This document shows, piece by piece, positions 48,589-57,948 of a stretch of 64,000 bases of DNA; the first letter of the stretch is position 1; each line of letters begins with the position of its first letter. The notes under the pieces were generated by a model. It was not told where the DNA came from and did not search any database. It saw nothing but the letters and a program-made list of their open reading frames with translations. The stretch is from NCBI RefSeq assembly GCF_014905095.1, contig NZ_CP041165.1, forward strand, positions 558,001 through 622,000, written 5' to 3'. Origin of the DNA: Sulfurimonas marina (GTDB taxonomy: Bacteria; Campylobacterota; Campylobacteria; Campylobacterales; Sulfurimonadaceae). The position numbers were made by a program, and so were the translations under genes.

Positions 48589-50965
48589 AATAGCATGTGA
48601 TCATTGTCATTTAGAGTTTAGTAAAGATGTAATGATCGAAGATGATGGACACTATTTTTGTTGTAACGGCTGTCAGGGAGTATATCATCTTTTAACGGAT
48701 GAAGGACTTGATAGTTTCTATGATAAAGCTAAAAATGTAAAACTTGCTCCTCCTACATTACAATATGAAGACTCTTCTAATTTTGATGCTCCTGCATTTT
48801 ATGATAAGTTTGTAAAAATTAATAGTGATGGATTCTCTGAAGTATCATTGATAATTGAGGGTATTCATTGTTCTGCTTGTGTATGGCTTAATGAGAAAGC
48901 ACTCCACAAAATGGATGGAGTTGTTGAGGCAAATATAAACTTTACAAATAACAAAGCACACATTGTATGGGCTGATGATATTGTAAAACTTTCCGAGATT
49001 ATCGATATGATTCGTGCAATCGGTTATAACGCATTTCCTTATGATGCATCGCTCCAAGAAGCACATGCAAACAAAGTGAGAAAAGATTACTATCTTCGGA
49101 TGGCAGTGGCTATTTTTGCTGCTATGAATGTAATGTGGATTGCAGTTGCTCAGTATGCCGGATATTTTACAGGTATATCTCAAGAGATGAAAACAATTTT
49201 AAATATTGCTGAGGGTACCCTTGCAACGCCTGTACTTTTTTATAGTGGATGGGTATTCTTTCGAGGTGCATATTATGGACTTCGCAATAAAGTTGTCAAT
49301 ATGGATTTACTTGTTGCGACAGGTGCCCTATTAACGTATGTATATTCTGTATATATTACCGTAATGGAGCGTGGAGAGGCTTATTTTGACTCTGTAAGTA
49401 TGATCATCACTTTTGTCCTGATCGGAAAATTTTTAGAAGTTCTCAGTAAAAAAAGTGCAGCAGATACTTTAGATGTGATTGGAAAACATTTACCAAGTGA
49501 AGTAAAAGTACTTCAAAACGGAAAAATAGAATCTATTAAGCTAGAAGATATATCGGTTGGGGATATTGTTGTTGTAAGTTCTGGTGAGAGAGTATTGATC
49601 GATGGAGAGATACTTAAAGGGGAAGGTTCTTTTGATGAATCAAACTTAACGGGTGAAAGTGAACCTATTTACAAGAAAGTTGATGATAAGGTGATTAGTG
49701 GGACTATAAGTATAGATGCTGATGTTCAGTATAAAGCTACAAAAGATTTTGAGCACTCCACACTTTCAAATTTGGTTACTTTACTAGAGAGTGCAATCAA
49801 TAAAAAACCAAAAATAGAACAATTGGCTAATAAACTCTCAGAACATTTTTCTACGACAATTTTAGCTTTATCATTTCTAACTTTCTTGGTTTGGTGGTTA
49901 TGGCCACATGATTTTGAAACAGCTTTAATGGTAGGTATATCTGTTATTATTATTGCGTGTCCTTGTGCATTAGGACTTGCAACTCCTGTTGCAACATTAG
50001 TGGGTCTGAGTCTTGGTGCGAAAAAAGGGATACTCTTTAAAGAAGCTGCACAGTTGGAAACTATGGCAAAAGCAGATGTACTTGTAGTTGATAAAACAGG
50101 GACATTGACACACGGAAAACCTGAAGTTGTAAAAGAAAATATTTTTCAAAAGTTTGATAGTACACTACTGTACTCTTTAGTAAAAACCTCTAAACATCCA
50201 GTCGCACAAGGTGTAAAGAAGTTTGTGCAAACAGATAATGAAATATTGTTTGATGAATATATGCAGATTCCTGCAAAAGGTATAGTCGCAAGAGTTAACG
50301 GTTCACTCATGCTAGGTGGTAATTATAAACTTATGCAGGACAATGGAATAGAGAGTGATTTTGAAAGTGATAAGACACTTTTTTATTTTGCTATTGATAA
50401 AAATATTGTAGCAGTTTATGAGCTTGAAGATAAAATAAAAGATGGTGCTAAAGAGTTAATAGATACATTAAATGTTAAAGGGATAGCAACTGTTATGCTT
50501 ACGGGTGACCATCAAAAGTCTGCTCTTTATGTAAGTGAGCAAGTTGGAATATCTCAAGTCCATTTTGAACTTACACCTGAAGAAAAGTTAGCTTTTATAG
50601 ATAAGCTGCATAAGGATGAAAAAGTTGTAGTGATGGTTGGTGATGGTGTAAATGACGTTCTAGCTCTTGCTAAAGCAGATATAGGGATTGTTATGGGAAG
50701 CGGAAGTGATATAGCAATAGATGTAGGTGATGTAGTATTATTAAATGACTCACTTATGTCTCTACTTGACTCATTTAAGATAGCAAAGACAACATTTAGA
50801 TTAATCAAACAAAACTTTGCTATCTCTTTAGTATATAATGGTATTACTATTCCTCTTGCAATGGCAGGTTTAATTATTCCTTTGGTAGCTGCAATTTCAA
50901 TGAGTGTCAGTTCATTACTTGTTGTAGGAAACTCTATGAGAATAAAGATGAAATGGAACAAGTAA
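48578..50965 (+). CDS. ccoI: Copper-translocating P-type ATPase, CcoI/FixI type
   Basis: CcoI delivers copper for assembly of cbb3-type cytochrome oxidase. I start it at TTG 48578, nine bases after an AGGGA site; another TTG lies at 48572. The N-terminus has a Cys-rich zinc-like part (CDHCHLEF and CCNGCQGVYHLL), then a heavy-metal domain with GIHCSACVW. The eight-helix body includes TGESEP, the CPC metal site in IACPCALGLATP, DKTGTLTHGKP and GDGVNDVLALAKADIG. The ccoS gene follows, as usual. Confidence 0.95.
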   Translation: MSDKIACDHCHLEFSKDVMIEDDGHYFCCNGCQGVYHLLTDEGLDSFYDKAKNVKLAPPTLQYEDSSNFDAPAFYDKFVKINSDGFSEVSLIIEGIHCSACVWLNEKALHKMDGVVEANINFTNNKAHIVWADDIVKLSEIIDMIRAIGYNAFPYDASLQEAHANKVRKDYYLRMAVAIFAAMNVMWIAVAQYAGYFTGISQEMKTILNIAEGTLATPVLFYSGWVFFRGAYYGLRNKVVNMDLLVATGALLTYVYSVYITVMERGEAYFDSVSMIITFVLIGKFLEVLSKKSAADTLDVIGKHLPSEVKVLQNGKIESIKLEDISVGDIVVVSSGERVLIDGEILKGEGSFDESNLTGESEPIYKKVDDKVISGTISIDADVQYKATKDFEHSTLSNLVTLLESAINKKPKIEQLANKLSEHFSTTILALSFLTFLVWWLWPHDFETALMVGISVIIIACPCALGLATPVATLVGLSLGAKKGILFKEAAQLETMAKADVLVVDKTGTLTHGKPEVVKENIFQKFDSTLLYSLVKTSKHPVAQGVKKFVQTDNEILFDEYMQIPAKGIVARVNGSLMLGGNYKLMQDNGIESDFESDKTLFYFAIDKNIVAVYELEDKIKDGAKELIDTLNVKGIATVMLTGDHQKSALYVSEQVGISQVHFELTPEEKLAFIDKLHKDEKVVVMVGDGVNDVLALAKADIGIVMGSGSDIAIDVGDVVLLNDSLMSLLDSFKIAKTTFRLIKQNFAISLVYNGITIPLAMAGLIIPLVAAISMSVSSLLVVGNSMRIKMKWNK

Positions 50966-51023
50966 GGAAATATTTGAGTAAATATGCTCATCAAAATGAT
51001 TTTAAGTATAAAAGGAACTTTAA

Positions 51024-51242
51024 ATGGATAATTGGGTTGTAGCAATGATGTTAGGGGCTTCATTACTATTAGGTGGTGTAGCTCTTATCGCTTTTTTATG
51101 GGGATTGAAAAATGGTCAATTTGATGATGAAGAAAAATTTTTAAATGCTGTTAAGTTTGATAATGAAGAGGATTTAAATGATGCTATTAATCAGGAAAAA
51201 AAGAAAGAAGAGTTAAGAAAAAAAGTATATAAACCAGAGTAG
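51024..51242 (+). CDS. ccoS: cbb3 oxidase maturation protein CcoS
   Basis: The 72-residue protein has one N-terminal membrane helix (MMLGASLLLGGVALIAFLWG) followed by LKNGQFDDEEKFLNAV, the CcoS pattern, and a charged tail. CcoS is needed for heme and copper incorporation into the cbb3 oxidase. An AAGGAAC site precedes the ATG, and ccoI is 58 bases upstream. Confidence 0.93.
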   Translation: MDNWVVAMMLGASLLLGGVALIAFLWGLKNGQFDDEEKFLNAVKFDNEEDLNDAINQEKKKEELRKKVYKPE

Positions 51243-51246
51243 AAAT

Positions 51247-51266
51247 GAGTTGCCAAAAGGCAACTC
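51247..51266. terminator. Hairpin between ccoS and cytochrome c gene
   Basis: GAGTTGCC, AAAA, GGCAACTC makes a perfect 8-base stem between converging genes. The T-run after it is poor on both strands, so it is a likely but atypical terminator. Confidence 0.6.
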
Positions 51267-51281
51267 GAAATAAAAGTAAAA

Positions 51282-51572
51282 TTATTTACCGATAGTTTGT
51301 GAAAAAGCGTCTAATTCAGCGTCAGAGTATTTAGCTACTTGACCTTTCATAACACCTTTCATTGGTCCACCGTAAGTACCAGCTTTGTAACCTTTAAGAG
51401 CATCAGCAATTTCTGCATGAGTCATATCTGCAACAACTTTAGATTTACCCATTGCGTGTTTTTCCCAGTTAGCACCGTGACATGCTGCACAAGCTTTACC
51501 GTTTACTGGTGCAGCCATAGCCATAGTTGATACTGCAGCAGCAGCGATTGAAGCAACTAGTAGTTTTTTCAT
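51282..51572 (-). CDS. Small periplasmic c-type cytochrome (c553-like)
   Basis: The 96-residue precursor has a signal peptide (KKLLVASIAAAAVSTMAMA) and one heme site, CAACH, near the start of the mature chain. A distal Met is available in the GPMKGVMKG region as axial ligand. It resembles the cytochrome c553 of Campylobacterota, the usual electron donor of cbb3 oxidase, consistent with its place next to ccoI and ccoS. Confidence 0.92.
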   Translation of the reverse strand: MKKLLVASIAAAAVSTMAMAAPVNGKACAACHGANWEKHAMGKSKVVADMTHAEIADALKGYKAGTYGGPMKGVMKGQVAKYSDAELDAFSQTIGK

Positions 51573-51685
51573 TTTATTTCCTTAATTTAAAGTTTCGGCT
51601 ACATTATAATACTTCAAGTCTTAAATACTTGTTAATAAAGATAAAGGTATTATTATATTTAGAAAAGATATTTATGGATGTGAAA

Positions 51686-52693
51686 ATGAGATACATTGAA
51701 GATGATTTAAAAGATAAAACTATACTTATTACAGGTGGTGCAGGATTTATTGGAAGCAACTTGGCTTTTTACTTTCAAAACAACCATCCAGAGGCAAAAG
51801 TTGTAGTTCTGGATTGTTTTAGAAGCGGTGAGACTTTTAGTAATGGTAATTTAAAATCTTTTGGACATTTTAAGAACTTAATTGGTTTTAGTGGTGAAGT
51901 GATTAGCGGCGATATTAATGATAAAGATCTTCTTCTTACTTTAGAAGCTGATTACAAATTTGATTATATTTTTCATGAAGCTGCAATCTCTGATACAACT
52001 GTATTAGAGCAAGATCTAATGGTCAAAACAAATGTGAACGCATTTAAAGATTTATTAGATCTTGCAGTTGCTCACAAGGCAAATATGATTTATGCATCTT
52101 CTGCTGCAACTTACGGCGGTAGCGATACTTTTAAAGTTGGGCATGAAGCACCAAACAATGTGTATGGATTCTCAAAAGTGATGATGGATAATATCGCATA
52201 TGATTATATGAAAACTGCTGATATTTCTATTGTTGGGCTCAGATATTTCAATGTTTACGGAGCAAGAGAGTATTTTAAAAATACAACAGCTTCGATGGTT
52301 TTACAGTTTGGTCACCAACTTTTGAGCGGAAAAAATCCTCGTTTATTTGAGGGAAGCGATAAAATTTTAAGAGATTTTATTTATATCGAAGATATTATTC
52401 AGGCAAACATTAAAGCAATGGCACCGAAGAAAAGCGGTGTTTATAATGTAGGAACGGGTAAAGCAAGGTCTTTCCAAGATATTGTAGATATTTTACAACG
52501 TGAATTAGGGACTACTGCTACTTGTGAGTATATTCCAAACCCATTTGTGGGGTCATACCAATTTTTTACACAGGCAGACATAGAAGATACGAAAGAGTTT
52601 TTAGGGTATGTTCCAGGATATGAGATGGAAGAGGGTATCAAAGCGTATGTTGCAGAGATAAAACGTATTTATGAAACAGAAGTGAAAAAATAG
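51686..52693 (+). CDS. hldD: ADP-L-glycero-D-manno-heptose 6-epimerase
   Basis: HldD performs the last step to ADP-L-glycero-D-manno-heptose. The start is probably ATG 51686 (MRYIEDDLKDKTILITGG), with 51674 as alternative; the far-upstream in-frame extension overlaps the cytochrome gene antisense and is rejected. The Rossmann motif GGAGFIG, the catalytic SSAATYG and Tyr/Lys in VYGFSKVMMD are visible in an otherwise normal extended SDR of 335 residues. It ends directly before hldE. Confidence 0.94.
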   Translation: MRYIEDDLKDKTILITGGAGFIGSNLAFYFQNNHPEAKVVVLDCFRSGETFSNGNLKSFGHFKNLIGFSGEVISGDINDKDLLLTLEADYKFDYIFHEAAISDTTVLEQDLMVKTNVNAFKDLLDLAVAHKANMIYASSAATYGGSDTFKVGHEAPNNVYGFSKVMMDNIAYDYMKTADISIVGLRYFNVYGAREYFKNTTASMVLQFGHQLLSGKNPRLFEGSDKILRDFIYIEDIIQANIKAMAPKKSGVYNVGTGKARSFQDIVDILQRELGTTATCEYIPNPFVGSYQFFTQADIEDTKEFLGYVPGYEMEEGIKAYVAEIKRIYETEVKK

Positions 52694-54100
52694 ATGAATA
52701 TTCTTGTTGTCGGTGATTTAATGATTGACCACTATCTGTGGGGTTCTTGTGAACGTATCTCTCCCGAAGCACCTGTTCAGGTTGTTGATATTGCAAAAGA
52801 AACAGCAGTTCTTGGCGGTGCCGGAAATGTTATAAATAACCTTAAATCTTTAGGAGCAGAGGTCAGTGTAGCAAGTGTAATCGGTGATGATGAAAATGGA
52901 GCTGAACTTACTGGTATGCTTCAGGATATCTCTGTTGATACTTCTAACTTGGTAATCCAAGAGGGACGTCACACTTCAAAAAAATCTCGTATTATTGCGG
53001 TAAGTCAACAGATACTTCGTTACGACAAAGAATCAAAAGATGATATAGAAGCTGCATCAACAAAAAATATTGTAGAGTCTTTAAAAAATAATATAGAAGA
53101 GTATGATGCAATTATTTTATCTGACTACGGTAAAGGTGTTTTAACAGAGGAGTTATGTCAGGCTGTTATCTCTTTAGCTAAATCGAAAAACAAAAAAGTA
53201 CTTGTTGATCCAAAAGGAAAGGACTTTTCTAAATATAAAGGTGCTTATCTACTTACTCCAAATAAAAAAGAAGCTCAAATTGCTACAGAGATTGATATAG
53301 TTGATGAAAATTCACTAACAGATGCTCTTTTAAAATTAAAACAAGAGTGTGATCTTGATATCTCTATGATTACATTAAGTGAAGACGGTATTGCGACATA
53401 TGATGAAAAACTGCATATCTCTCCAACCGTTGCAAAAGAGGTTTTTGATGTAACGGGTGCAGGTGATACTGTAATCGCATCTATGGCATATGCACTAAGT
53501 CTTGGCAAGTCGATCGAAGATTCTGCAGCATTTGCAAATCTTGCAGCGGGTGTAGTTGTTGGAAAAATCGGTAGTGCTACGGTAACAATTGATGAGATAA
53601 AAGAGTATGAAGCCTCTTTACATAAATCTACATCTGATGCACATATTAAAAGTTTTGAAGATATTAAACGTCTTGTTGACAGATATAAGGTAAACGGCAA
53701 AAAAGTAGTATTTACAAATGGGTGTTTTGATATCTTACACGTAGGGCATGTAAAGTATCTCCAGGTTGCAAAAAGTTTTGGAGATATCTTGATAGTGGGA
53801 TTAAATTCAGATGAGTCTGTATCACGTCTTAAAGGTCCTACTCGGCCTGTTAATATTGCTGAAGATAGAGCTTATTTACTGGCGGCTTTGGAAGCAGTTG
53901 ACTTTGTTGTCCCATTTGAAGATGATACACCGTATGAGCTTATTAAAATGATTGAGCCCGATGTATTGGTTAAGGGTGGAGATTACGAAGGAAAAGTTGT
54001 TGTCGGAACAGAATTTGCTAAAGAGTTAAAACTCGTTGACTTTGTCGATGGCAAAAGTACGACAAAAACTATAGAAAAAATTCAAGGACAGACATGTTAA
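52694..54100 (+). CDS. hldE: Bifunctional heptose kinase / adenylyltransferase
   Basis: HldE phosphorylates heptose 7-phosphate and later adds AMP to heptose 1-phosphate, steps two and four of the pathway. The 468 residues have a ribokinase-type part (1-315; VLGGAGNVINNL, DVTGAGDTVIASMAYALSLG) and a nucleotidyltransferase part (about 335-468; FTNGCFDILHVGHVKYLQ, LNSDESVSRLKGPTRP). Its ATG follows the hldD stop immediately, and its end overlaps the next gene by 7 bases. Confidence 0.96.
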   Translation: MNILVVGDLMIDHYLWGSCERISPEAPVQVVDIAKETAVLGGAGNVINNLKSLGAEVSVASVIGDDENGAELTGMLQDISVDTSNLVIQEGRHTSKKSRIIAVSQQILRYDKESKDDIEAASTKNIVESLKNNIEEYDAIILSDYGKGVLTEELCQAVISLAKSKNKKVLVDPKGKDFSKYKGAYLLTPNKKEAQIATEIDIVDENSLTDALLKLKQECDLDISMITLSEDGIATYDEKLHISPTVAKEVFDVTGAGDTVIASMAYALSLGKSIEDSAAFANLAAGVVVGKIGSATVTIDEIKEYEASLHKSTSDAHIKSFEDIKRLVDRYKVNGKKVVFTNGCFDILHVGHVKYLQVAKSFGDILIVGLNSDESVSRLKGPTRPVNIAEDRAYLLAALEAVDFVVPFEDDTPYELIKMIEPDVLVKGGDYEGKVVVGTEFAKELKLVDFVDGKSTTKTIEKIQGQTC

Positions 54101-54678
54101 AACAATTAGCAATCTTAAGTGTGTGTGCAGCTTCTGCATTTGCATTACATACTGCAGAGATCAATATTAATGATAAAGATTTAGAAGTTGGAGCACAATT
54201 TGATATGGGGCAATTCAACGATACTGTTGAACCAAATACTATGTTCGTTGGTGCTAGATTTTTAAATGCTGACGGTGATCATTCAGAGGTTAAAAATGCT
54301 AATATCGATCCTCTAGTTGAAGCAAACCTTTTAATGATGAAAGATGTTGGTAGTACAGGTTTTAGACTTGGTATGGGTGTTAAAGCTGAATTTACAGAAA
54401 ACTATACGGCACTTCCATTAGGTGTAGAAGGTTCATATACAATTTCATCAAAAGAGTTTGTACCTATGCATTTAAATGCTGCTGTATATTATGCTCCACA
54501 AGTTTTATCTTTAAGAGATGCTGATAGTTATTTAGAGACTAGAATTAGCTTCGATTTAGAGGTGATACCAAACGGAAATATCACTCTAGGATATAGAAAC
54601 ATAGAAACAAACTATGAAAACAATCAAGACTTTAGATATAACCGTTCTGGATACTTAGGTTTTAAATTAAAGTTCTAA
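54094..54678 (+). CDS. YfaZ-family outer-membrane protein
   Basis: The 194-residue protein has a signal peptide (LKQLAILSVCAASAFAL) and then alternating beta-strands ending in an aromatic C-terminal Phe (GYLGFKLKF), typical of a small outer-membrane barrel. The pattern INDKDLEVGAQFDMG and later PLGVEGSY fits YfaZ. It overlaps hldE and converges with waaF, sharing 12 bases at the 3' ends. The function of the family is not known. Confidence 0.78.
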   Translation: MLKQLAILSVCAASAFALHTAEININDKDLEVGAQFDMGQFNDTVEPNTMFVGARFLNADGDHSEVKNANIDPLVEANLLMMKDVGSTGFRLGMGVKAEFTENYTALPLGVEGSYTISSKEFVPMHLNAAVYYAPQVLSLRDADSYLETRISFDLEVIPNGNITLGYRNIETNYENNQDFRYNRSGYLGFKLKF

Positions 54679-55641
54679 AGATTTAACAGCTTCGATAACT
54701 TCCGAAGCTGTTATGCTCTTCATACAATCATGATGCTTTAGCGGGCATTCTCTCTTCATACATGGACTACAATCCATCTCATGCCTTACAATTGTACTTT
54801 TTTCATTTTTCCACTGACAAGTCTCTTTGTATTTTGTCGGACCGAAAATAGCAACAGTTGGTACTTGATAAGCAGCTGCGACATGCATAGGGCCACTATC
54901 ATTTGTTATAAATAATGAACATCCAGCAATGTTCGCACATAACTCTTCAATCGTAGTTTTTCCTGCAATATTTTTGTAGTTCGTAACTCCTAAAGAGATG
55001 AGGTTTTCTTCGATCTCTTTTGCCATCTCAACTTCATTAGGTCCACCAAAAATTAAGATGTCGTACTTATCTTTATAGTATGCAGCCACTTGCGCAAAAC
55101 GCTCAGGATACCATCGTTTCGCACTTCCATATGTCGCTCCGGCATTGATACCTAAAGTTGGATTTTCAAATCTATTTTGCTGAATATAGAGTTTTAACGG
55201 TGGTATATCTCCATCAAAGTTATCGACATTAACCATTGCCAGTTCTACATACTGTTGAACTAAATGTTGATCTGTTTTTATCTTTGGTATGTGAGAGAGC
55301 AAAAGTTGTGAATGCCACGATTTTCTCGCAACTGTTAAAACAGTATCTGTAAAACGTAAAAGTGTAGATGAATGGATCTGGTTTCTAAAGGTAATTGCTA
55401 AATCAAAACGACCGAGTTGTTTTGCAAGTTTATAAGTAGCAGCCAAACGTGAAGAGGCTTTTTTTGTTTCATCTACAATCGCTGACTCACAAAGTGGGTG
55501 GTGTTTAAGAGCTTCAATGGAGACGTAACTGCCGATAAATGTAAAATGTGCATTTTCATAATATTTTGCCAAGAGCTCTATTGCCGGAGTAGCCATTACA
55601 GCATCTCCTAGCCAGTTTGGAAGTACTACTAATATTCTCAT
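54667..55641 (-). CDS. waaF: ADP-heptose:LPS heptosyltransferase II
   Basis: WaaF adds the second heptose to the LPS inner core. I start it at ATG 55641, which overlaps the upstream gene as ATGA; a TTG two codons earlier is possible. The 324-residue GT9 protein begins MRILVVLPNWLGDAVMATPA, has GATYGSAKRWYPERFA in the middle and FITNDSGPMHVAAAY near the end, all typical of WaaF. ADP-heptose for it is made by the gene set just upstream. Confidence 0.93.
   Translation of the reverse strand: MRILVVLPNWLGDAVMATPAIELLAKYYENAHFTFIGSYVSIEALKHHPLCESAIVDETKKASSRLAATYKLAKQLGRFDLAITFRNQIHSSTLLRFTDTVLTVARKSWHSQLLLSHIPKIKTDQHLVQQYVELAMVNVDNFDGDIPPLKLYIQQNRFENPTLGINAGATYGSAKRWYPERFAQVAAYYKDKYDILIFGGPNEVEMAKEIEENLISLGVTNYKNIAGKTTIEELCANIAGCSLFITNDSGPMHVAAAYQVPTVAIFGPTKYKETCQWKNEKSTIVRHEMDCSPCMKRECPLKHHDCMKSITASEVIEAVKSLEL
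54684..54713. terminator. Hairpin at the yfaZ/waaF convergence
   Basis: TAACAGCTTCG and CGAAGCTGTTA form a perfect 11-base stem with an 8-base loop. It is inside the end of waaF and six bases past the yfaZ-type gene. There is no clear T-run, but position and stem strength suggest termination. Confidence 0.4.
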
Positions 55642-56918
55642 AAACAATTCACCTTTTCTCCAACCTCTTTTGTGATAAAAATATAAAGCGGTGAAGCACC
55701 TATCTTTAGTATCTCATCTTCGATCATAACACCATTTTTATCATGTACTTCAAAAAACTCTTCATTTTTCAGTGTCGTATCTTTCAATGACCAGTGTATT
55801 TGTACAAGTTGTTCATTTATCCATGCTTGAAGTATGTAATAGTCTCTTTTTATATCAAGTCTTAAGAACTGAGCATTTTTAAGTGTTTTAACCATATATG
55901 CATATGTATTAAATGCTTCACGTTTTTTAAGTCCTTCTCTGTTGTCGATAAGTCCGTAACCCGGTGCGATTAACTGATGCCAAGAAACATAATCTACCTG
56001 CTGTGATGCGAAAGATAAAAGATAATAACGTAACATGTAGTTTGCATACATCTCTTCACTAATACACTCATATTCACTTGTTGGTGCATATGGTGCAGTG
56101 CCTTGAATTGGCCAGTTTGTTTCAGTAATGTAGAGTTTATGTTCCGTCTTTGGACTTAATGTGATCATACTTCCAAGCAGTGCTATCTTATCTGAGAGTG
56201 TAAATCCCAGTTGCATATTTTCAGGGGCACCGCGTCTGTCTACATATAAAAGCGAGGCAATACCGTCATATTTTAATTTGAAAAAGTTAAAGAGAGTATG
56301 GGCTGTAAAGTGATATTCAAAATCAATCACTTCACTTCCAATTAGATTTAATTCAGGAAACTCATCGTTCTTAAGATCATAAGCTACTTGAAAAAATTTG
56401 AGATATTCATTAACACTAAAAAAGCCCCATTTTGCACGATTGATCGTAGAACCGATCTCAAAGATATTTACATTTTTAGATAAGGCAGAAAAAATCTTTC
56501 TTAGATCGTTTTTTAAAAGTTCTAAATCTTCAATATGTTCGCGATCTTGCATAATCTTTAGTGTAATTTGTTTCTCTTTACAGTTATCTGTAAAGCTTAC
56601 CAGCTCATCTAAGCTTTCTATCTCCCAAAGTTTACATCTAAGTAAGATACTTTCAACACCTATCTCATCTATATACTCTAAAGTTTTTTGACTCTCTCTT
56701 TGAAAATCAATACCTAAAGTAAAAAATTTTTTGGAATCTACAACTTTTCTTTTGACAAAGGGCATAGCCATTACAGAAAGGGGGAGGATGATTAGAGAGA
56801 GCAGTATTGTTTTTATTAATGAGAAAAGCTCTTTTTTTCTCATTTTCTTTTTAAAGTTTCTATCTTTTATAATTGCCGGTTGATCGGAATAGTTATCCCA
56901 CTTAAAAGGTTCATTCAT
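55638..56918 (-). CDS. Membrane-anchored glycosidase-like TIM-barrel protein
   Basis: From ATG 56918 the protein has 426 residues; an in-frame ATG at 56954 exists. A single hydrophobic helix (LIKTILLSLIILPLSVMAMP) anchors it. The rest resembles clan-A glycoside hydrolases: IFEIGSTINRAKWGF at the place where family members have a NEP motif, and YITETNWP, where the nucleophile Glu would be. The usual acid/base Asn-Glu pair is replaced, so hydrolysis is doubtful. There is no ribosome site, but a minus-strand TATAAT lies 7-8 bases upstream, compatible with a leaderless message. It is coupled to waaF by an ATGA overlap. Confidence 0.6.
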   Translation of the reverse strand: MNEPFKWDNYSDQPAIIKDRNFKKKMRKKELFSLIKTILLSLIILPLSVMAMPFVKRKVVDSKKFFTLGIDFQRESQKTLEYIDEIGVESILLRCKLWEIESLDELVSFTDNCKEKQITLKIMQDREHIEDLELLKNDLRKIFSALSKNVNIFEIGSTINRAKWGFFSVNEYLKFFQVAYDLKNDEFPELNLIGSEVIDFEYHFTAHTLFNFFKLKYDGIASLLYVDRRGAPENMQLGFTLSDKIALLGSMITLSPKTEHKLYITETNWPIQGTAPYAPTSEYECISEEMYANYMLRYYLLSFASQQVDYVSWHQLIAPGYGLIDNREGLKKREAFNTYAYMVKTLKNAQFLRLDIKRDYYILQAWINEQLVQIHWSLKDTTLKNEEFFEVHDKNGVMIEDEILKIGASPLYIFITKEVGEKVNCL

Positions 56919-56976
56919 AAGTGCAATTATATCTTTTTTAAGATAATATATCACTAAATTAATATGGTTTGTAATA

Positions 56977-57942
56977 ATGAATATTTTAGTAGTAAGAAAT
57001 GATAAACTCGGTGACTTTATAACGGCACTTCCCTCAATTTATGTGCTTAAAAATTATGATCGAAACAATAGAATTGTAGTGTTGGTAGCACCTTTAAATA
57101 AAGCGTTGGCTGAGAGTTGTGAGTTTATAGATGAGGTGATTGTTGATGAAAAAGATAGTTCTGTATTTTCACTTGCTTCTAAAATAAAACAAGCTAAGAT
57201 AGATGCCTCGATCACACTTTTTTCAAATACACGTGTAGCTCTTGCTCAATTTTTTGCAGGGATAAAAACAAGAATAGCACCTGCAACTAAAATAGCGCAA
57301 ATTTTTTATAATAAAAGAGTAATACAAAGACGCAGCGAAGTGAAAATGGCTGAGTTTGAATACAATCTACAACTTATACGTGAACTATTTCCTGACATCT
57401 CTCTAGAGTTTCCAAAGCCGCTTTTACAATTTGATGATGCTAAAGAGATCTATGCAAAGTTTTGTAAAGACAACAGTATAGAAAAAGATGTTATAGCTTT
57501 TCATGTCGGTTTTGGCGGTTCGTCTGATGCTAACTGGAACTTAGATGAGTATGAAATCTTAATCCGTGAAGTGTTAAAACAAGATAAGTATCAAGTCGTA
57601 CTTACTTTTGGTCCTGATGAAAAAGGACTTTGTGAAGAGATGCAAAGAATACTTGAAGGAGAAAATATTGTTTTTTATCTCTCTACAGACGGATTGATTA
57701 CCTTTGCAAAACTGATAAGTAACTTTAAACTCTTTGTGTCAACTTCAACGGGAACTTATCATGTAGCTAGTTTAGTCGGAACTGCAACGATGACATTTTT
57801 TGGAGACTCTTTGTTCGCTAGTTCAAAACGTTGGAAAAGTGTGGGAGATGAAAAGCTGCAAAAGCACTATATGCTGCCTGTTGATGAGCAAAAGCGCCAA
57901 GCAATTTTTGAAGAGGTGAAAAAAGAGTTAGTCTCTTTTTAA
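56977..57942 (+). CDS. Glycosyltransferase family 9 (heptosyltransferase-like)
   Basis: The 321-residue protein opens with MNILVVRNDKLGDFITALPS, the GT9 N-terminus, and has FHVGFGGSSDANWNLDEYE and FVSTSTGTYHVASLVGT toward the end. GT9 enzymes add heptose or related sugars to the LPS core. It is divergent from the previous gene with a gap of 22-58 bases. The conserved Asn-Asp before SG in WaaF is replaced by Ser-Thr here, so acceptor or donor may differ. Confidence 0.88.
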   Translation: MNILVVRNDKLGDFITALPSIYVLKNYDRNNRIVVLVAPLNKALAESCEFIDEVIVDEKDSSVFSLASKIKQAKIDASITLFSNTRVALAQFFAGIKTRIAPATKIAQIFYNKRVIQRRSEVKMAEFEYNLQLIRELFPDISLEFPKPLLQFDDAKEIYAKFCKDNSIEKDVIAFHVGFGGSSDANWNLDEYEILIREVLKQDKYQVVLTFGPDEKGLCEEMQRILEGENIVFYLSTDGLITFAKLISNFKLFVSTSTGTYHVASLVGTATMTFFGDSLFASSKRWKSVGDEKLQKHYMLPVDEQKRQAIFEEVKKELVSF

Positions 57943-57948
57943 CTCTTT
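57922..57948. terminator. Hairpin at the GT9/GT2 convergence
   Basis: AAAGAGTTA and TAACTCTTT pair around a nine-base loop that includes a T5 run. It covers the 3' ends of both converging genes, which overlap by 15 bases. Confidence 0.35.
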
